DNA of 64,000 nt from Chlorobium sp. (GTDB taxonomy: Bacteria > Bacteroidota > Chlorobiia > Chlorobiales > Chlorobiaceae): contig JANQHB010000039.1 of NCBI GenBank assembly GCA_028277225.1, forward strand, positions 1-64,000, in the 5' to 3' direction. A program made the position numbers and the translations under genes. Numbering within the stretch: the first letter of the stretch is position 1; every line of letters starts with the position of its first letter. Below, piece after piece: positions 44,440-52,834 of this stretch. The notes beneath the pieces were generated by a model that had not been told where the DNA came from, did not search any database, and saw only the letters and a list, made by a program, of their open reading frames with translations.

Positions 44440-45786
44440 ATGGATCTCGGAACCAGAAAAATATTGGACAAATCGTTCACTGCAGTCGGTATAACCTCGA
44501 TACTCCTGATGGCGGTTGCACTGCTTGTTGTCATTGTTCCAATATTTTCGGGCGGTATCGGGGCGATATTCTTCAAGGGCACCATTGAACACAGGAAACT
44601 GCAGTACGAAGAGTTCGGCAACGGGGACAGGGAAGTCATACAGCGCCAGATCGAAGAAAGCGACATCTACAGAAACAAGGTGTTTGCAATGCTTGGTGAA
44701 TTCGAGACGGAGCTTGAAAGCATGACCCCGGCAGAAAGCAGGAAGCTTCGTTCATCGTACAAAAAAGCCAGAAAAGTGCTTTCCCATCTGTTGGGACCTC
44801 TGCCCGGAGATCAGGAACCGATTCTGCTTCGTTACCGGTACGGCACGACTCGGTGGGAGCAGGCAGAGGAGGCGCTTCATGATCTTTTATATGTGACCAA
44901 GTGGGATTATTCCGATCCCACCCGGATGGCCAAACAGTATTTTGTTCCGAGAATGGAGGAGTTCAAGGGTACCAGCCTGGCTGTATTCTTTCCATTCATG
45001 GAAGAGAACCTCGCAAATATGATGCTGCCCGAACAGACCTTTTACTGGGGATTCATAACAGAACGTTCGCTTGATGCGCATATTTTCGGGGGTATATGGG
45101 CGGAAATCCAGGGAACCTTCTTTCTTGCCGTGGGTGCGATGCTGTTTGCTTTTCCGCTTGGCGTGATAGCGGCAATTTACTTTACCGAATACGCAAAAGA
45201 CAATTTGTTTACCAGTATTCTCCGAAGTGCCAACAGTACGCTTGCTGGTGTACCAAGCATTGTTTTCGGTCTTTTCGGACTTGCTTTTTTTATCAATACT
45301 GTCAAGGTTTCTGAATCAAAAAGCGTTCTTGCAGGTTCGCTGACGCTTGCTATCATGATACTCCCCACCATAATAAGAGCTTCCGAGGAAGCCATTCTTG
45401 CGGTTCCAAAAGCCTATAAGGAAGCCTCTATGAGTCTTGGTTCAACGAAGTGGCGAACAATTGTTACCGTCATCCTGCCGGCAGCACTTCCTGGGATCAT
45501 CACTGGAGGGATTATCAGTCTCGGACGCGCAGCGGGCGAAACGGCGCCCATCATTTTCACTGCGGCTGTGAGCGTCGGTGCAACAATAGGTATTGCCGAC
45601 GTCTTCAGTTCACCGACGCCGGCGCTATCGTGGAATATTTATAATCTTGCAAGTGAACATGAGGCTGCAAATGAAATTCGTCATGTTCAGTACGGCATGG
45701 TGCTTGCCCTTATTTCGATAGTGCTGTTGCTGAATTTATCGGCTATATTGCTCAGAGCCCGGATATCAAAAAAATTAAAAGGTTGA
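44440..45786 (+). CDS. pstA: Phosphate ABC transporter permease PstA, second copy
   Basis: A 448-residue permease with one N-terminal helix (about 18-40). A long, charged extracytoplasmic region (about 45-205, with KLRSSYKKARKVLSHLLGPL) follows, then the core: IYFTEYAKDNLFTSILRSAN, ASMSLGSTKWRTIVTVILPAALPGI and AAGETAPIIFTAAVSVG. The insert sequence is different from that of the PstA at 41780. Its start lies 26 bases after pstC2, with pstB only 7 bases downstream, so these three genes form an operon. Confidence 0.92.
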   Translation: MDLGTRKILDKSFTAVGITSILLMAVALLVVIVPIFSGGIGAIFFKGTIEHRKLQYEEFGNGDREVIQRQIEESDIYRNKVFAMLGEFETELESMTPAESRKLRSSYKKARKVLSHLLGPLPGDQEPILLRYRYGTTRWEQAEEALHDLLYVTKWDYSDPTRMAKQYFVPRMEEFKGTSLAVFFPFMEENLANMMLPEQTFYWGFITERSLDAHIFGGIWAEIQGTFFLAVGAMLFAFPLGVIAAIYFTEYAKDNLFTSILRSANSTLAGVPSIVFGLFGLAFFINTVKVSESKSVLAGSLTLAIMILPTIIRASEEAILAVPKAYKEASMSLGSTKWRTIVTVILPAALPGIITGGIISLGRAAGETAPIIFTAAVSVGATIGIADVFSSPTPALSWNIYNLASEHEAANEIRHVQYGMVLALISIVLLLNLSAILLRARISKKLKG

Positions 45787-45793
45787 GAACAAC

Positions 45794-46654
45794 ATGCAGA
45801 TAACTGCAGAAAAAAAAGAGTCAACAACATCAGTGGCCACAGAAAGTTCGAAACGCGAGATATTTCTTCCTCCCGACAGAGAAAGGGTCAGGGAAGGGGG
45901 AACGCCTCATGTCAGCGCTAAGAATTTCTCGATTTTTTATGGCAACTTCGAGGCGGTCAAAAAGGTGAATGCCGATATACTGTCTAAATATGTTACGGCT
46001 ATCATCGGGCCGAGCGGTTGCGGCAAGAGTACTTTTTTGAGGGGGATCAACAGGATGAACGACCTTATTCCCTCCTGCTATACGACAGGGACACTCATGT
46101 GTGACGGTGAAGATATTTACGGGCGCTATACAGACGAGGTACAGCTCAGAAAAAAGATCGGCATGGTTTTTCAGAAACCCAATCCGTTTCCGAAATCCAT
46201 ATTCGATAATATTGCCTACGGACCGAGACTTCACGGGGTCAAGGACAAAAAGACACTTGAGGAGCTTGTTGAAAAAAGCCTGCGCAAGGCGGCATTGTGG
46301 GATGAAGTCAAGGACCGTCTCGAAAGGAATGCACTCGGCCTCAGCGGAGGCCAGCAACAGCGTCTCTGCGTAGCAAGAACACTGGCTGTCGATCCGGACA
46401 TTCTCCTGCTCGATGAACCGACATCGGCTCTCGACCCGAAAGCAACGGCCAAAATAGAGGATCTCATCGAGGAACTGAGGGGTAGTTATACCATTCTTAT
46501 CGTCACCCATAACATGCAGCAGGCCTCGAGGGTCTCGGATTACACCATGTTTTATTATGAGGGCGACCTGATTGAATATGCTCCGACAAAACAGCTCTTT
46601 ACCAATCCAAAAGATCAGGTTACCGAAGATTACATTACAGGGCGATTCAGCTGA
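45794..46654 (+). CDS. pstB: Phosphate ABC transporter ATP-binding protein, second copy
   Basis: A 286-residue ABC ATPase. Walker A is GPSGCGKST, signature LSGGQQQRLCVARTL, Walker B ILLLDEPTSALDP, H-loop IVTHNM. It follows pstA by 7 bases and precedes phoU by 19. Compared with the first PstB it has a different N-terminal extension (Thr/Lys/Arg-rich) but an almost identical core around GMVFQKPNPFPKS. It belongs to the second transporter set. Confidence 0.95.
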   Translation: MQITAEKKESTTSVATESSKREIFLPPDRERVREGGTPHVSAKNFSIFYGNFEAVKKVNADILSKYVTAIIGPSGCGKSTFLRGINRMNDLIPSCYTTGTLMCDGEDIYGRYTDEVQLRKKIGMVFQKPNPFPKSIFDNIAYGPRLHGVKDKKTLEELVEKSLRKAALWDEVKDRLERNALGLSGGQQQRLCVARTLAVDPDILLLDEPTSALDPKATAKIEDLIEELRGSYTILIVTHNMQQASRVSDYTMFYYEGDLIEYAPTKQLFTNPKDQVTEDYITGRFS

Positions 46655-46673
46655 ACAATAAAACACTATACTT

Positions 46674-47363
46674 ATGGCGGAAAGACCGGTACACGAACAT
46701 ATCAAGGATTTATCGAATTCCATGGTGATCCTTTCCGATAAGGTGCTGAAAAACTTCTCTCTGGCAATGGACGCCTTGCATGATTGCGACAATCTCAGTT
46801 GTGCTCAGATCAAACTTGCTGACGGAGAGATCGATGCATCGGAAGTACGGCTCGAGGAGCAATGTCTCATCTTTCTTGCCCTTCAGCAGCCGGTGGCAAA
46901 GGATCTCAGAGTGATCATTACCATTCTCAAGATCAATAACGATCTCGAGCGTATCGGGGACCTTGCTGTACATGTTGTCGAAAGAATTCCAGAAGTGAAT
47001 TCCGATTTTGTCGCTCAATTCGACTTCCAGAAAATGGGTGCGATTGCAAAGGAGATGGTTCAGAAGTCGATCCAGGCCTTTGTCAACAGGGATCGCGAAC
47101 TGGCCGAAGAGGTTGTCGAAATGGATGAAGAACTGGACGCGATGCATCGGGGAGTTTTCAAAAAGGTTTCTACAGGGATTCGAAGTGCCGACGTGAATGA
47201 AACGACGCAGTTTATTGTTTCCTTGAGTATTTCACGATACATTGAAAGGATAGGTGATCATGCAACGCGTATTGCAAGGGAGGTTCTTTACATGATCACT
47301 GGAGCAATTGTCCGTCATTCAGAGGGCTCTTTTGAAAAATTGATCGAATCGCTCAAAGATTGA
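46674..47363 (+). CDS. phoU: Phosphate signalling protein PhoU
   Basis: A 229-residue, all-helical PhoU with two similar three-helix halves. Each has the metal-binding pattern ERIGDLAVHVVERI and ERIGDHATRIAREV. PhoU restrains the Pst transporter and signals phosphate sufficiency to the histidine kinase/regulator pair. It is the last gene of the pstC2-pstA2-pstB2-phoU operon, ended by a terminator at 47384. No PhoR/PhoB pair lies in the window. Confidence 0.95.
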   Translation: MAERPVHEHIKDLSNSMVILSDKVLKNFSLAMDALHDCDNLSCAQIKLADGEIDASEVRLEEQCLIFLALQQPVAKDLRVIITILKINNDLERIGDLAVHVVERIPEVNSDFVAQFDFQKMGAIAKEMVQKSIQAFVNRDRELAEEVVEMDEELDAMHRGVFKKVSTGIRSADVNETTQFIVSLSISRYIERIGDHATRIAREVLYMITGAIVRHSEGSFEKLIESLKD

Positions 47364-47383
47364 GTTCAAGACACTTTCTTTTG

Positions 47384-47421
47384 CCCGGTATCATGATGAA
47401 CATGCATGCCGGGTTTTTTTT
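47384..47421 (+). terminator. Intrinsic terminator after phoU
   Basis: CCCGGTAT (47384-47391) pairs with ATGCCGGG (47406-47413), with one G-T pair, and TTTTTTTT follows. Confidence 0.85.
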
Positions 47422-47538
47422 CTTGGATATGACAGGTTTTCACAGCTAAATTATCCCACTTGATAAGGGCGGGGTGTAACCGCCGTTCTTCCTGAATACA
47501 GTGTGATTTTTTTCAATACAGTCCAGGCCAATACAACA

Positions 47539-48276
47539 ATGAAACTTTTCGGCAAAAAAGGCGATACAGCAAAAAAGGGAATAGAAAAAGTAGCACGTCC
47601 GGAAGCGTTTACTATTAAAATCGATCCGTCAAAGTTCAATCTGGCAACAAAACCGTCGGGTCCGGTGCACGAGCAGCTCGAAACGTTGAAACAGAAACTG
47701 ACGAAACTTTCCTCCAACGTCGAGAACAATCTGATGCTGGTTATTCGCGCGGCTACCAAGAAAAACAATGATCTTGCGCAATCCGCTTTTGAATTCGACA
47801 AGGAGTATATCCAGAAGGGCAAGTTCGAGGTAGAGTATCTCTGCCTTGCATACGGTAGTTTCCAGGCTCTTGACGATGAGAACAGCCGGTTGGTCTCGAT
47901 GGCCCGCGATATCATGCAGAAGCTTGAACAGATTGCGGTCTATGCCCTGAATATTGCCGACAAGACGGACTATATCAGGCTCGAGAACATTGAGGTTCTG
48001 CACAAGGATGAATATGACCTCAAGCCGATGGGTGATATTACTGCAGAGATGATAAAGAAAGCCGTCGAGGCATTTGTCAGCGGAAACAGCAAACATGCTT
48101 CGGAAACCCTTGATATGATGAAGGAGATCGAAGAGATATACGACAAGGCGGTCAAGAAACTCAAAAGCGAGGTGACCGATGATAATATCACCAACTATAC
48201 CGGCATACTTTCAGTTGTCGAACATGTGAAGATGTCGGCAGATATTTCATGTGATATCGCCCGTATGCTGCTCTAG
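47539..48276 (+). CDS. PhoU-domain-like protein
   Basis: A 245-residue helical protein with a basic, disordered N-terminus (MKLFGKKGDTAKKGIEKVAR). Later helices contain a weak PhoU pattern: MGDITAEMIKKAVEAFVSGN and SVVEHVKMSADISCDIARML. It lacks the strong ERxGDxxxxI repeats. The start at 47539 is chosen over the upstream frame (from 47503) because the leader is unconserved. It is separated from phoU by a terminator and may have its own promoter. It could be an accessory to the duplicated Pst systems, or an ortholog of stand-alone PhoU-like proteins (DUF47-related). Confidence 0.65.
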   Translation: MKLFGKKGDTAKKGIEKVARPEAFTIKIDPSKFNLATKPSGPVHEQLETLKQKLTKLSSNVENNLMLVIRAATKKNNDLAQSAFEFDKEYIQKGKFEVEYLCLAYGSFQALDDENSRLVSMARDIMQKLEQIAVYALNIADKTDYIRLENIEVLHKDEYDLKPMGDITAEMIKKAVEAFVSGNSKHASETLDMMKEIEEIYDKAVKKLKSEVTDDNITNYTGILSVVEHVKMSADISCDIARMLL

Positions 48277-48293
48277 GAGAGGCATTGCCCCGA

Positions 48294-48329
48294 TGAGAAC
48301 GGAGCCGGAGGGAGCCGGGTCCGTTCTCA
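48294..48329 (+). other. Perfect 10-bp hairpin after the PhoU-like gene
   Basis: TGAGAACGGA (48294-48303) and TCCGTTCTCA (48320-48329) pair exactly, and inner CCGG segments can extend the stem. No T-run follows at once (GTAACAGTCCTCTTTT), so termination is likely but not certain. Confidence 0.5.
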
Positions 48330-48405
48330 GTAACAGTCCTCTTTTCCTGCCATGATATCCCGCTCTTTTTCTTATCTTTTTCTTTTCCAGATTACCCGCC
48401 ATTAC

Positions 48406-48816
48406 ATGCCAATGAAGCTGTTTGCCAATGACTCCGGGGCGCTGTTGATATCCCGTATCGTTCTTGCTTTTTCATGGATTTACCAGGGTGCGGTGCCGAA
48501 ACTCATCTGCATGAATCCGGGAGAAATCGAGTTGCTTCAGCATGTCGTGGTGAGCGGAGAGCTTGCCTGTACTCTTGTGATGTGGATGGGGTACGGGGAG
48601 ATCGCTTTCGGTGCGTTTCTTTTTTTTACAAGGAATGCATGGTTTTTTATCCTGAACATTGCGGCTTTGCTGATGCTTCTTTTCTATGTCGCGATCTTTC
48701 AGACGGATCTCCTGGTTTTGCCGTTCAATCCGGTGATCCTCAACCTCTCACTTTGCGGATTGTCGCTCATAGCTATCATTGAACTCAGAAAACAGAGAGA
48801 TGCCAGGGAGAACTGA
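48406..48816 (+). CDS. DoxX-like four-helix membrane protein
   Basis: A 136-residue inner-membrane protein with four hydrophobic segments. The first contains ISRIVLAFSWIYQGAVPKL, a pattern typical of DoxX-like proteins (F/W-YxGxxPKL). The role of DoxX-like proteins is poorly defined; some work in quinol or disulfide redox. An earlier ATG at 48352 is possible, but its leader (SYLFLFQITRHY) is unlike the family. It overlaps the next gene by 17 bases and the two are likely coupled. Confidence 0.72.
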   Translation: MPMKLFANDSGALLISRIVLAFSWIYQGAVPKLICMNPGEIELLQHVVVSGELACTLVMWMGYGEIAFGAFLFFTRNAWFFILNIAALLMLLFYVAIFQTDLLVLPFNPVILNLSLCGLSLIAIIELRKQRDAREN

Positions 48817-50083
48817 ACACAACCGTTTTGCCATTGAACCTGCCGCACTTGTGAGGATCTACCTCTCGGTTTCGGTGAGCATCATAGCTCTTGCCGCGTT
48901 TCTGGGGGCTGCAGGAGCATGGACCGGAAGTGTTTTTTTCGAGACCGCGCATCCCTACGTTTTTTTCGTCGGTTTCGGGAACCTGGCAATACTGATACTC
49001 AATCGTTATCTCGTATCGGCGATCTATCCCGATATTGTCATCGACACCGGAAAACAGATGCGCTATATCTATGGCGTGCTGCTTTCAGTCGGACTCGTGG
49101 TTCTTTCTCTCTACATGGACTGGCCACTGCTCAAGGCTCTCGTCAGCTTTTTCCTGCTTGTTATTGTGCTGTTTTCGGCAAAAGAAATTCTGACAACGCT
49201 TTCGCTGGGAGAGATATGGCAGGAAGTTTCTGTCCGGTACTATATTTTCGATGTCCTGTTTCTCATTGTTGCAAATCTCGGGCTCTTCACCCTTGGTCTT
49301 AAGGAAGCATTTCCTGAGAATGGCATCATTCCGTTTTTTGTTACCCAGTCATCCTATTTTCTCGGTTCGTCATTTCCCCTGAGTATCAGCGTCATGGGAT
49401 TCCTTTATACCTATGCATGGCGGAGGGCTTCGGGAAAGGAGCTGATCCGGAAGCTTTTCAGTATCTGGTCCTATGTTTTTGTCGGCGGTGTTCTTGTTTT
49501 TCTGGTTGCCATTCTGATGGGCCATTATCTGGGAATGATGCTGGTCAGCCATACGCTCATGCTGGGAGTCCTGGTCCTTCTGGTGGCGTTTGCCTTTTAT
49601 CTCTACCGCTTTTTTTCCAGAGAGTTCAGTCATCCCGCACTGGCATTTCTGCTTTCCGGTCTTGCGATGCTTTTTGCAGCAAGTGCATACGGAATTCTCA
49701 ATATCTATTTTTTCAGGTGGTTCGGTGCCGTTCCTCCGCTCGAGTGGGATCGGATGTGGATTTACCATTCCCATACCCATGCGGCTCTTCTCGGTTGGAT
49801 CACTTTTTCTTTTTCCGGCATGATCTATATTGTCGTGCCGGCGATCGTGACAACAAATTCTCTTGATCTGCTTCGTTCAGAAGAGGCTCTTTCCAGGATT
49901 CTTGACAACAAGACGCTTGGAAAGGCATTCCGACAGCTTGCCGTTCTTCTTGCTGCGGCAACCTCGGTCCTTGTCGCATTTTTTTTCAACAATCACCTTG
50001 TTCTCACTGTTGCCGGAATTGTCTACGGAGCAGCGGTGTATTATTCGAGAGTCAACCTCGGGAAAGCTTTTCGGCGGAGCTGA
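48800..50083 (+). CDS. Polytopic membrane protein, heme-copper-oxidase subunit I-like
   Basis: A 427-residue protein with about 12 hydrophobic segments. A His-rich motif in WIYHSHTHAALLGWITFSFSGMIY and other His (MGHYLGMMLVSHTLM) resemble the heme ligands of cytochrome oxidase/NO reductase subunit I relatives. The full six-His set is not apparent, so electron-transfer function is uncertain. It overlaps the DoxX-like gene by 17 bases. The ATG at 48800 is preferred to TTG at 48779. No subunit II or cytochrome c gene is next to it. Confidence 0.6.
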   Translation: MPGRTEHNRFAIEPAALVRIYLSVSVSIIALAAFLGAAGAWTGSVFFETAHPYVFFVGFGNLAILILNRYLVSAIYPDIVIDTGKQMRYIYGVLLSVGLVVLSLYMDWPLLKALVSFFLLVIVLFSAKEILTTLSLGEIWQEVSVRYYIFDVLFLIVANLGLFTLGLKEAFPENGIIPFFVTQSSYFLGSSFPLSISVMGFLYTYAWRRASGKELIRKLFSIWSYVFVGGVLVFLVAILMGHYLGMMLVSHTLMLGVLVLLVAFAFYLYRFFSREFSHPALAFLLSGLAMLFAASAYGILNIYFFRWFGAVPPLEWDRMWIYHSHTHAALLGWITFSFSGMIYIVVPAIVTTNSLDLLRSEEALSRILDNKTLGKAFRQLAVLLAAATSVLVAFFFNNHLVLTVAGIVYGAAVYYSRVNLGKAFRRS

Positions 50084-50108
50084 AAAAGACCATGAAACTA
50101 TAAAGATC

Positions 50109-51437
50109 ATGAAAAACAGATACCGTGTTCTTCTGGCCGTCATTGTTATCATCTGTCTGCCGGCATCGGCGAGATCGTACGACAAGGCGCAGTTTGAAAC
50201 ACTGCGTCAAGGCGTCAAGGCATGGAACGCAATGAGGGTCAATGACAAAAACCGGAGGTGTGATCTCAGCGGAGCAGTACTGAAAGGCAAGAACCTGAAA
50301 GGAATAAATCTCAGTCATGCAGACCTTCGCGGAGCCAACCTGACTGATGCTGATCTGAGCGGCGCTGTTCTTGACGATGCCCTGCTCGACAAGGTTGTTG
50401 CAAAAAACACCCTCTTTTACGATGCGTTTCTGCGCAGGGCATCGTTGCGTGAAGCGGATCTGGAGGAAGCCGGATTTGAAGGTGCGGATGCAAGGGACGC
50501 AGTATTTGAGCAGGCTGTTCTCAAGCAGGCGGATCTCTCTTCCGCTATCCTGAGAGGAGCATCGTTCCGGGGTGCGGATTTACGTGCTTCCGTTCTGAAT
50601 GCTGCCGATCTGGCGGGTGCAAATCTTGATGGCGCCTACATGTGGATGGCTGACCTTGACGGAGCAAATTTCAGCGGTACTGTCGTTACAGGAACGACCA
50701 TTGTTGAGACAGGGAATTATGCCGACAGAGAGTGGGTTCTTGACAACAAGGCTGTACTTGGCGAAGCTTCTGCTGTCAAGAAGGCCGGTACAATGGAAAA
50801 GGAGACAGCCGGTCTGGCTGCAGATGAGGAAGCGCCGTCAAAGACAGGAGCCACGGCAAAAGAACCGGCTGATGCCGGAGCATCTTCAACTGCCGGGGAA
50901 CAAGTGCGTATGAAACCGGAAGGAACATCCGGTGCAGATGTTCCGGGAAATCAATGGCCGGTGAATCCTGTTGCTCAAAAAATCCGTTTCGGTGTCACCG
51001 AAAGAGAGTCAGCTTCGATTTCCTATGATGCACAGCAACGTGAACTTCTGACCGATAACGTTCCCCGCTGGAACAAGGTCCGAACAGGGAATCCGGACAT
51101 GAAGGTACGTCTGGCAGGCGCTACATTGAATCGGAAAATGCTTGACGGCGCCGATCTCAGGAATGCCGACCTGAAAGGAACGCTCATGAAAGGTGCAGAT
51201 CTGACAGAAGCGGATCTTCGCGGGGCAGACCTGCAGGGAGCCAATCTCCGTGGAGCAGATCTGACCCGTGCGGATCTTCGGGGCGCTGACCTGAGAGGAA
51301 CTTACCTCTGGATGGCCAATACAAGCTGGACGCTCTGGAACTATGCTGTTGTCAATGCTGCAACAATCCTGCATACAGGCAAAAATGCCACTCCGGAATG
51401 GGCCGAAGAAAATGACGCTGTCTACAGAGGCGATTAA
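50109..51437 (+). CDS. Exported pentapeptide-repeat protein with internal duplication
   Basis: A 442-residue protein with signal peptide (about 1-24, ending ASARSYD). Two copies of a module follow, each starting with a FETLRQGVKAWN- or RELLTDNVPRWN-type segment, then 12-14 pentapeptides A(D/N)LXX forming a right-handed beta-helix, then a cap (WMAD/WMAN ... TILHTG). They are joined by a Lys/Ala/Glu-rich linker of about 100 residues (about 220-290). The open frame extends upstream to 49863, but ATG at 50109 gives the signal peptide and follows the preceding gene by 25 bases. Periplasmic or surface location is expected; function unknown. Confidence 0.83.
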   Translation: MKNRYRVLLAVIVIICLPASARSYDKAQFETLRQGVKAWNAMRVNDKNRRCDLSGAVLKGKNLKGINLSHADLRGANLTDADLSGAVLDDALLDKVVAKNTLFYDAFLRRASLREADLEEAGFEGADARDAVFEQAVLKQADLSSAILRGASFRGADLRASVLNAADLAGANLDGAYMWMADLDGANFSGTVVTGTTIVETGNYADREWVLDNKAVLGEASAVKKAGTMEKETAGLAADEEAPSKTGATAKEPADAGASSTAGEQVRMKPEGTSGADVPGNQWPVNPVAQKIRFGVTERESASISYDAQQRELLTDNVPRWNKVRTGNPDMKVRLAGATLNRKMLDGADLRNADLKGTLMKGADLTEADLRGADLQGANLRGADLTRADLRGADLRGTYLWMANTSWTLWNYAVVNAATILHTGKNATPEWAEENDAVYRGD

Positions 51438-51547
51438 CAAGTATATTAAGTGAAGACTGTTTCCTGACCGGGTTGTCGAGATCTCATTCAATGGTATACC
51501 TTCAAATGAAGGAGTCGGTCCGGAGAATATGAAACACGGTGGGTAGT

Positions 51548-52405
51548 ATGAGAAGAAAAGGCGAGCCGCTTGTAACGGTTACCGTCCCGATGTATAACAA
51601 TGAACGGTTTATCCGGCAGACGATAGAATCGATCCTCAGTCAGACATACAGCAATTTCGAATTGCTGGTATATGATGATAATTCATCCGACTGTTCTTTT
51701 GAGGTTGCCAGTTCGTTCACTGATCCAAGGATACGCGTATTCAGGAACAAAAGGAATCTCGGGCCGGAAGGAAACTGGAACAGGGCAATACGGGAAGTAT
51801 CCGGGAAATATGTCAAACTGATTTGCGGTGACGATATTCTCTATCCGAAATGTATTGAAAAACAGGTCGCTGTTCTGGAGAATGATCCCATGAACATGGT
51901 CAGTCTTGTCTGCAGCCAGCGAACCATAATCGATCCGGACGGCAAACCTATCATCAAGAAAATCAATCTTGTCGAAAAAGGACGGCATAATTCGACCGAT
52001 ATTATCCGCAAGATCATCCGGATGGGCACCAACATTCTTGGGGAGCCTGTCTGCGGTCTCTATCCGGCAGCTCTGCTTCCGTATACAAACGGTTACAGTG
52101 CAAGGGTACCCTATACCATTGATCTGGATTTCTGGATGCAGCTGCTCAAGCTCGGCGAATTGCACATGATCGATGAGCCGCTGTGCGCGTTCCGGATTTC
52201 TGACGAGTCATGGTCATCCCGGATCGGTGATATGCGGTATCATCAGTTTATCGAGTTCATGGAGCAGACGGCTTCCGAAAAGACTTTTGAAGTGACAGAT
52301 CTCGACATGTTTATCGGCAAGATAAACTGTGCGGTTCACTCCATGACAAGTACCGTGGGATTCAAACTTTTTGCCGGTGCGGCACAGGAAGAAGATGATT
52401 TTTAA
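51548..52405 (+). CDS. Glycosyltransferase family 2 protein
   Basis: A 285-residue GT-A-fold glycosyltransferase. It opens VTVTVPMYNNERFIRQTIES, then FELLVYDDNSSDCS and LICGDDILYP, which holds the DxD-like metal site (GDD). There are no transmembrane helices, so it is cytoplasmic. It would add a sugar from a nucleotide donor during surface polysaccharide or glycolipid assembly, but donor and acceptor are not predictable. ATG at 51548 is chosen over the GTG at 51539. It is not in an obvious polysaccharide cluster. Confidence 0.87.
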   Translation: MRRKGEPLVTVTVPMYNNERFIRQTIESILSQTYSNFELLVYDDNSSDCSFEVASSFTDPRIRVFRNKRNLGPEGNWNRAIREVSGKYVKLICGDDILYPKCIEKQVAVLENDPMNMVSLVCSQRTIIDPDGKPIIKKINLVEKGRHNSTDIIRKIIRMGTNILGEPVCGLYPAALLPYTNGYSARVPYTIDLDFWMQLLKLGELHMIDEPLCAFRISDESWSSRIGDMRYHQFIEFMEQTASEKTFEVTDLDMFIGKINCAVHSMTSTVGFKLFAGAAQEEDDF

Positions 52406-52528
52406 GAGCGGAGTTTCTGAAGGGCGGGGATGATCGGTGTTTCTTTCTGTTCCTGTTCTGGGATGGCAGCAATAATTACCGGATATTATAACTGGTGCAT
52501 TTTTTCTAAAACTCACTCCCAAACGGTT

Positions 52529-52792
52529 ATGTCAGTACAATCAGCAAAGGATTTCATTGAAAAAATAACTTCGGATGACGCTTTCCGCCATTCACTGATC
52601 GAAAAGCTGGCCAGGTATCGATCGGAAATCGTGACCCAGGAAGGATACGAGTTCAATGAAAAGGAGTTTGACGAGGCAGTAGCGTCATTCTCTGCCGCCA
52701 AAGCCGGGCAGATTCCCGTATGGTTCTGTGATATGGAGGAAACCGGAAAGCCTTACAAGGGACGCAAGTGCGGAGGCGGACTCTGGCATTGA
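52529..52792 (+). CDS. Nif11-like leader-type peptide
   Basis: An 87-residue protein whose first 55 residues fit the Nif11 domain: SVQSAKDFIEKITSDDAFRH, then EGYEFNEKEFDEAVASF. In RiPP pathways such domains serve as leader peptides for nitrile-hydratase-like or lanthipeptide precursors. The C-terminal 30 residues (with WFCDMEETGKPYKGRKCGGG then LWH) include two Cys and a GGG near the end. The frame is open from 52430, but ATG at 52529 starts right at the domain. No RiPP modifying enzyme is nearby: the neighbours are a GT2 and an alpha/beta hydrolase. Confidence 0.75.
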   Translation: MSVQSAKDFIEKITSDDAFRHSLIEKLARYRSEIVTQEGYEFNEKEFDEAVASFSAAKAGQIPVWFCDMEETGKPYKGRKCGGGLWH

Positions 52793-52834
52793 GCTTGTAA
52801 GGTTGTTTTTCACAAACATAACCCCCTGAGACAT

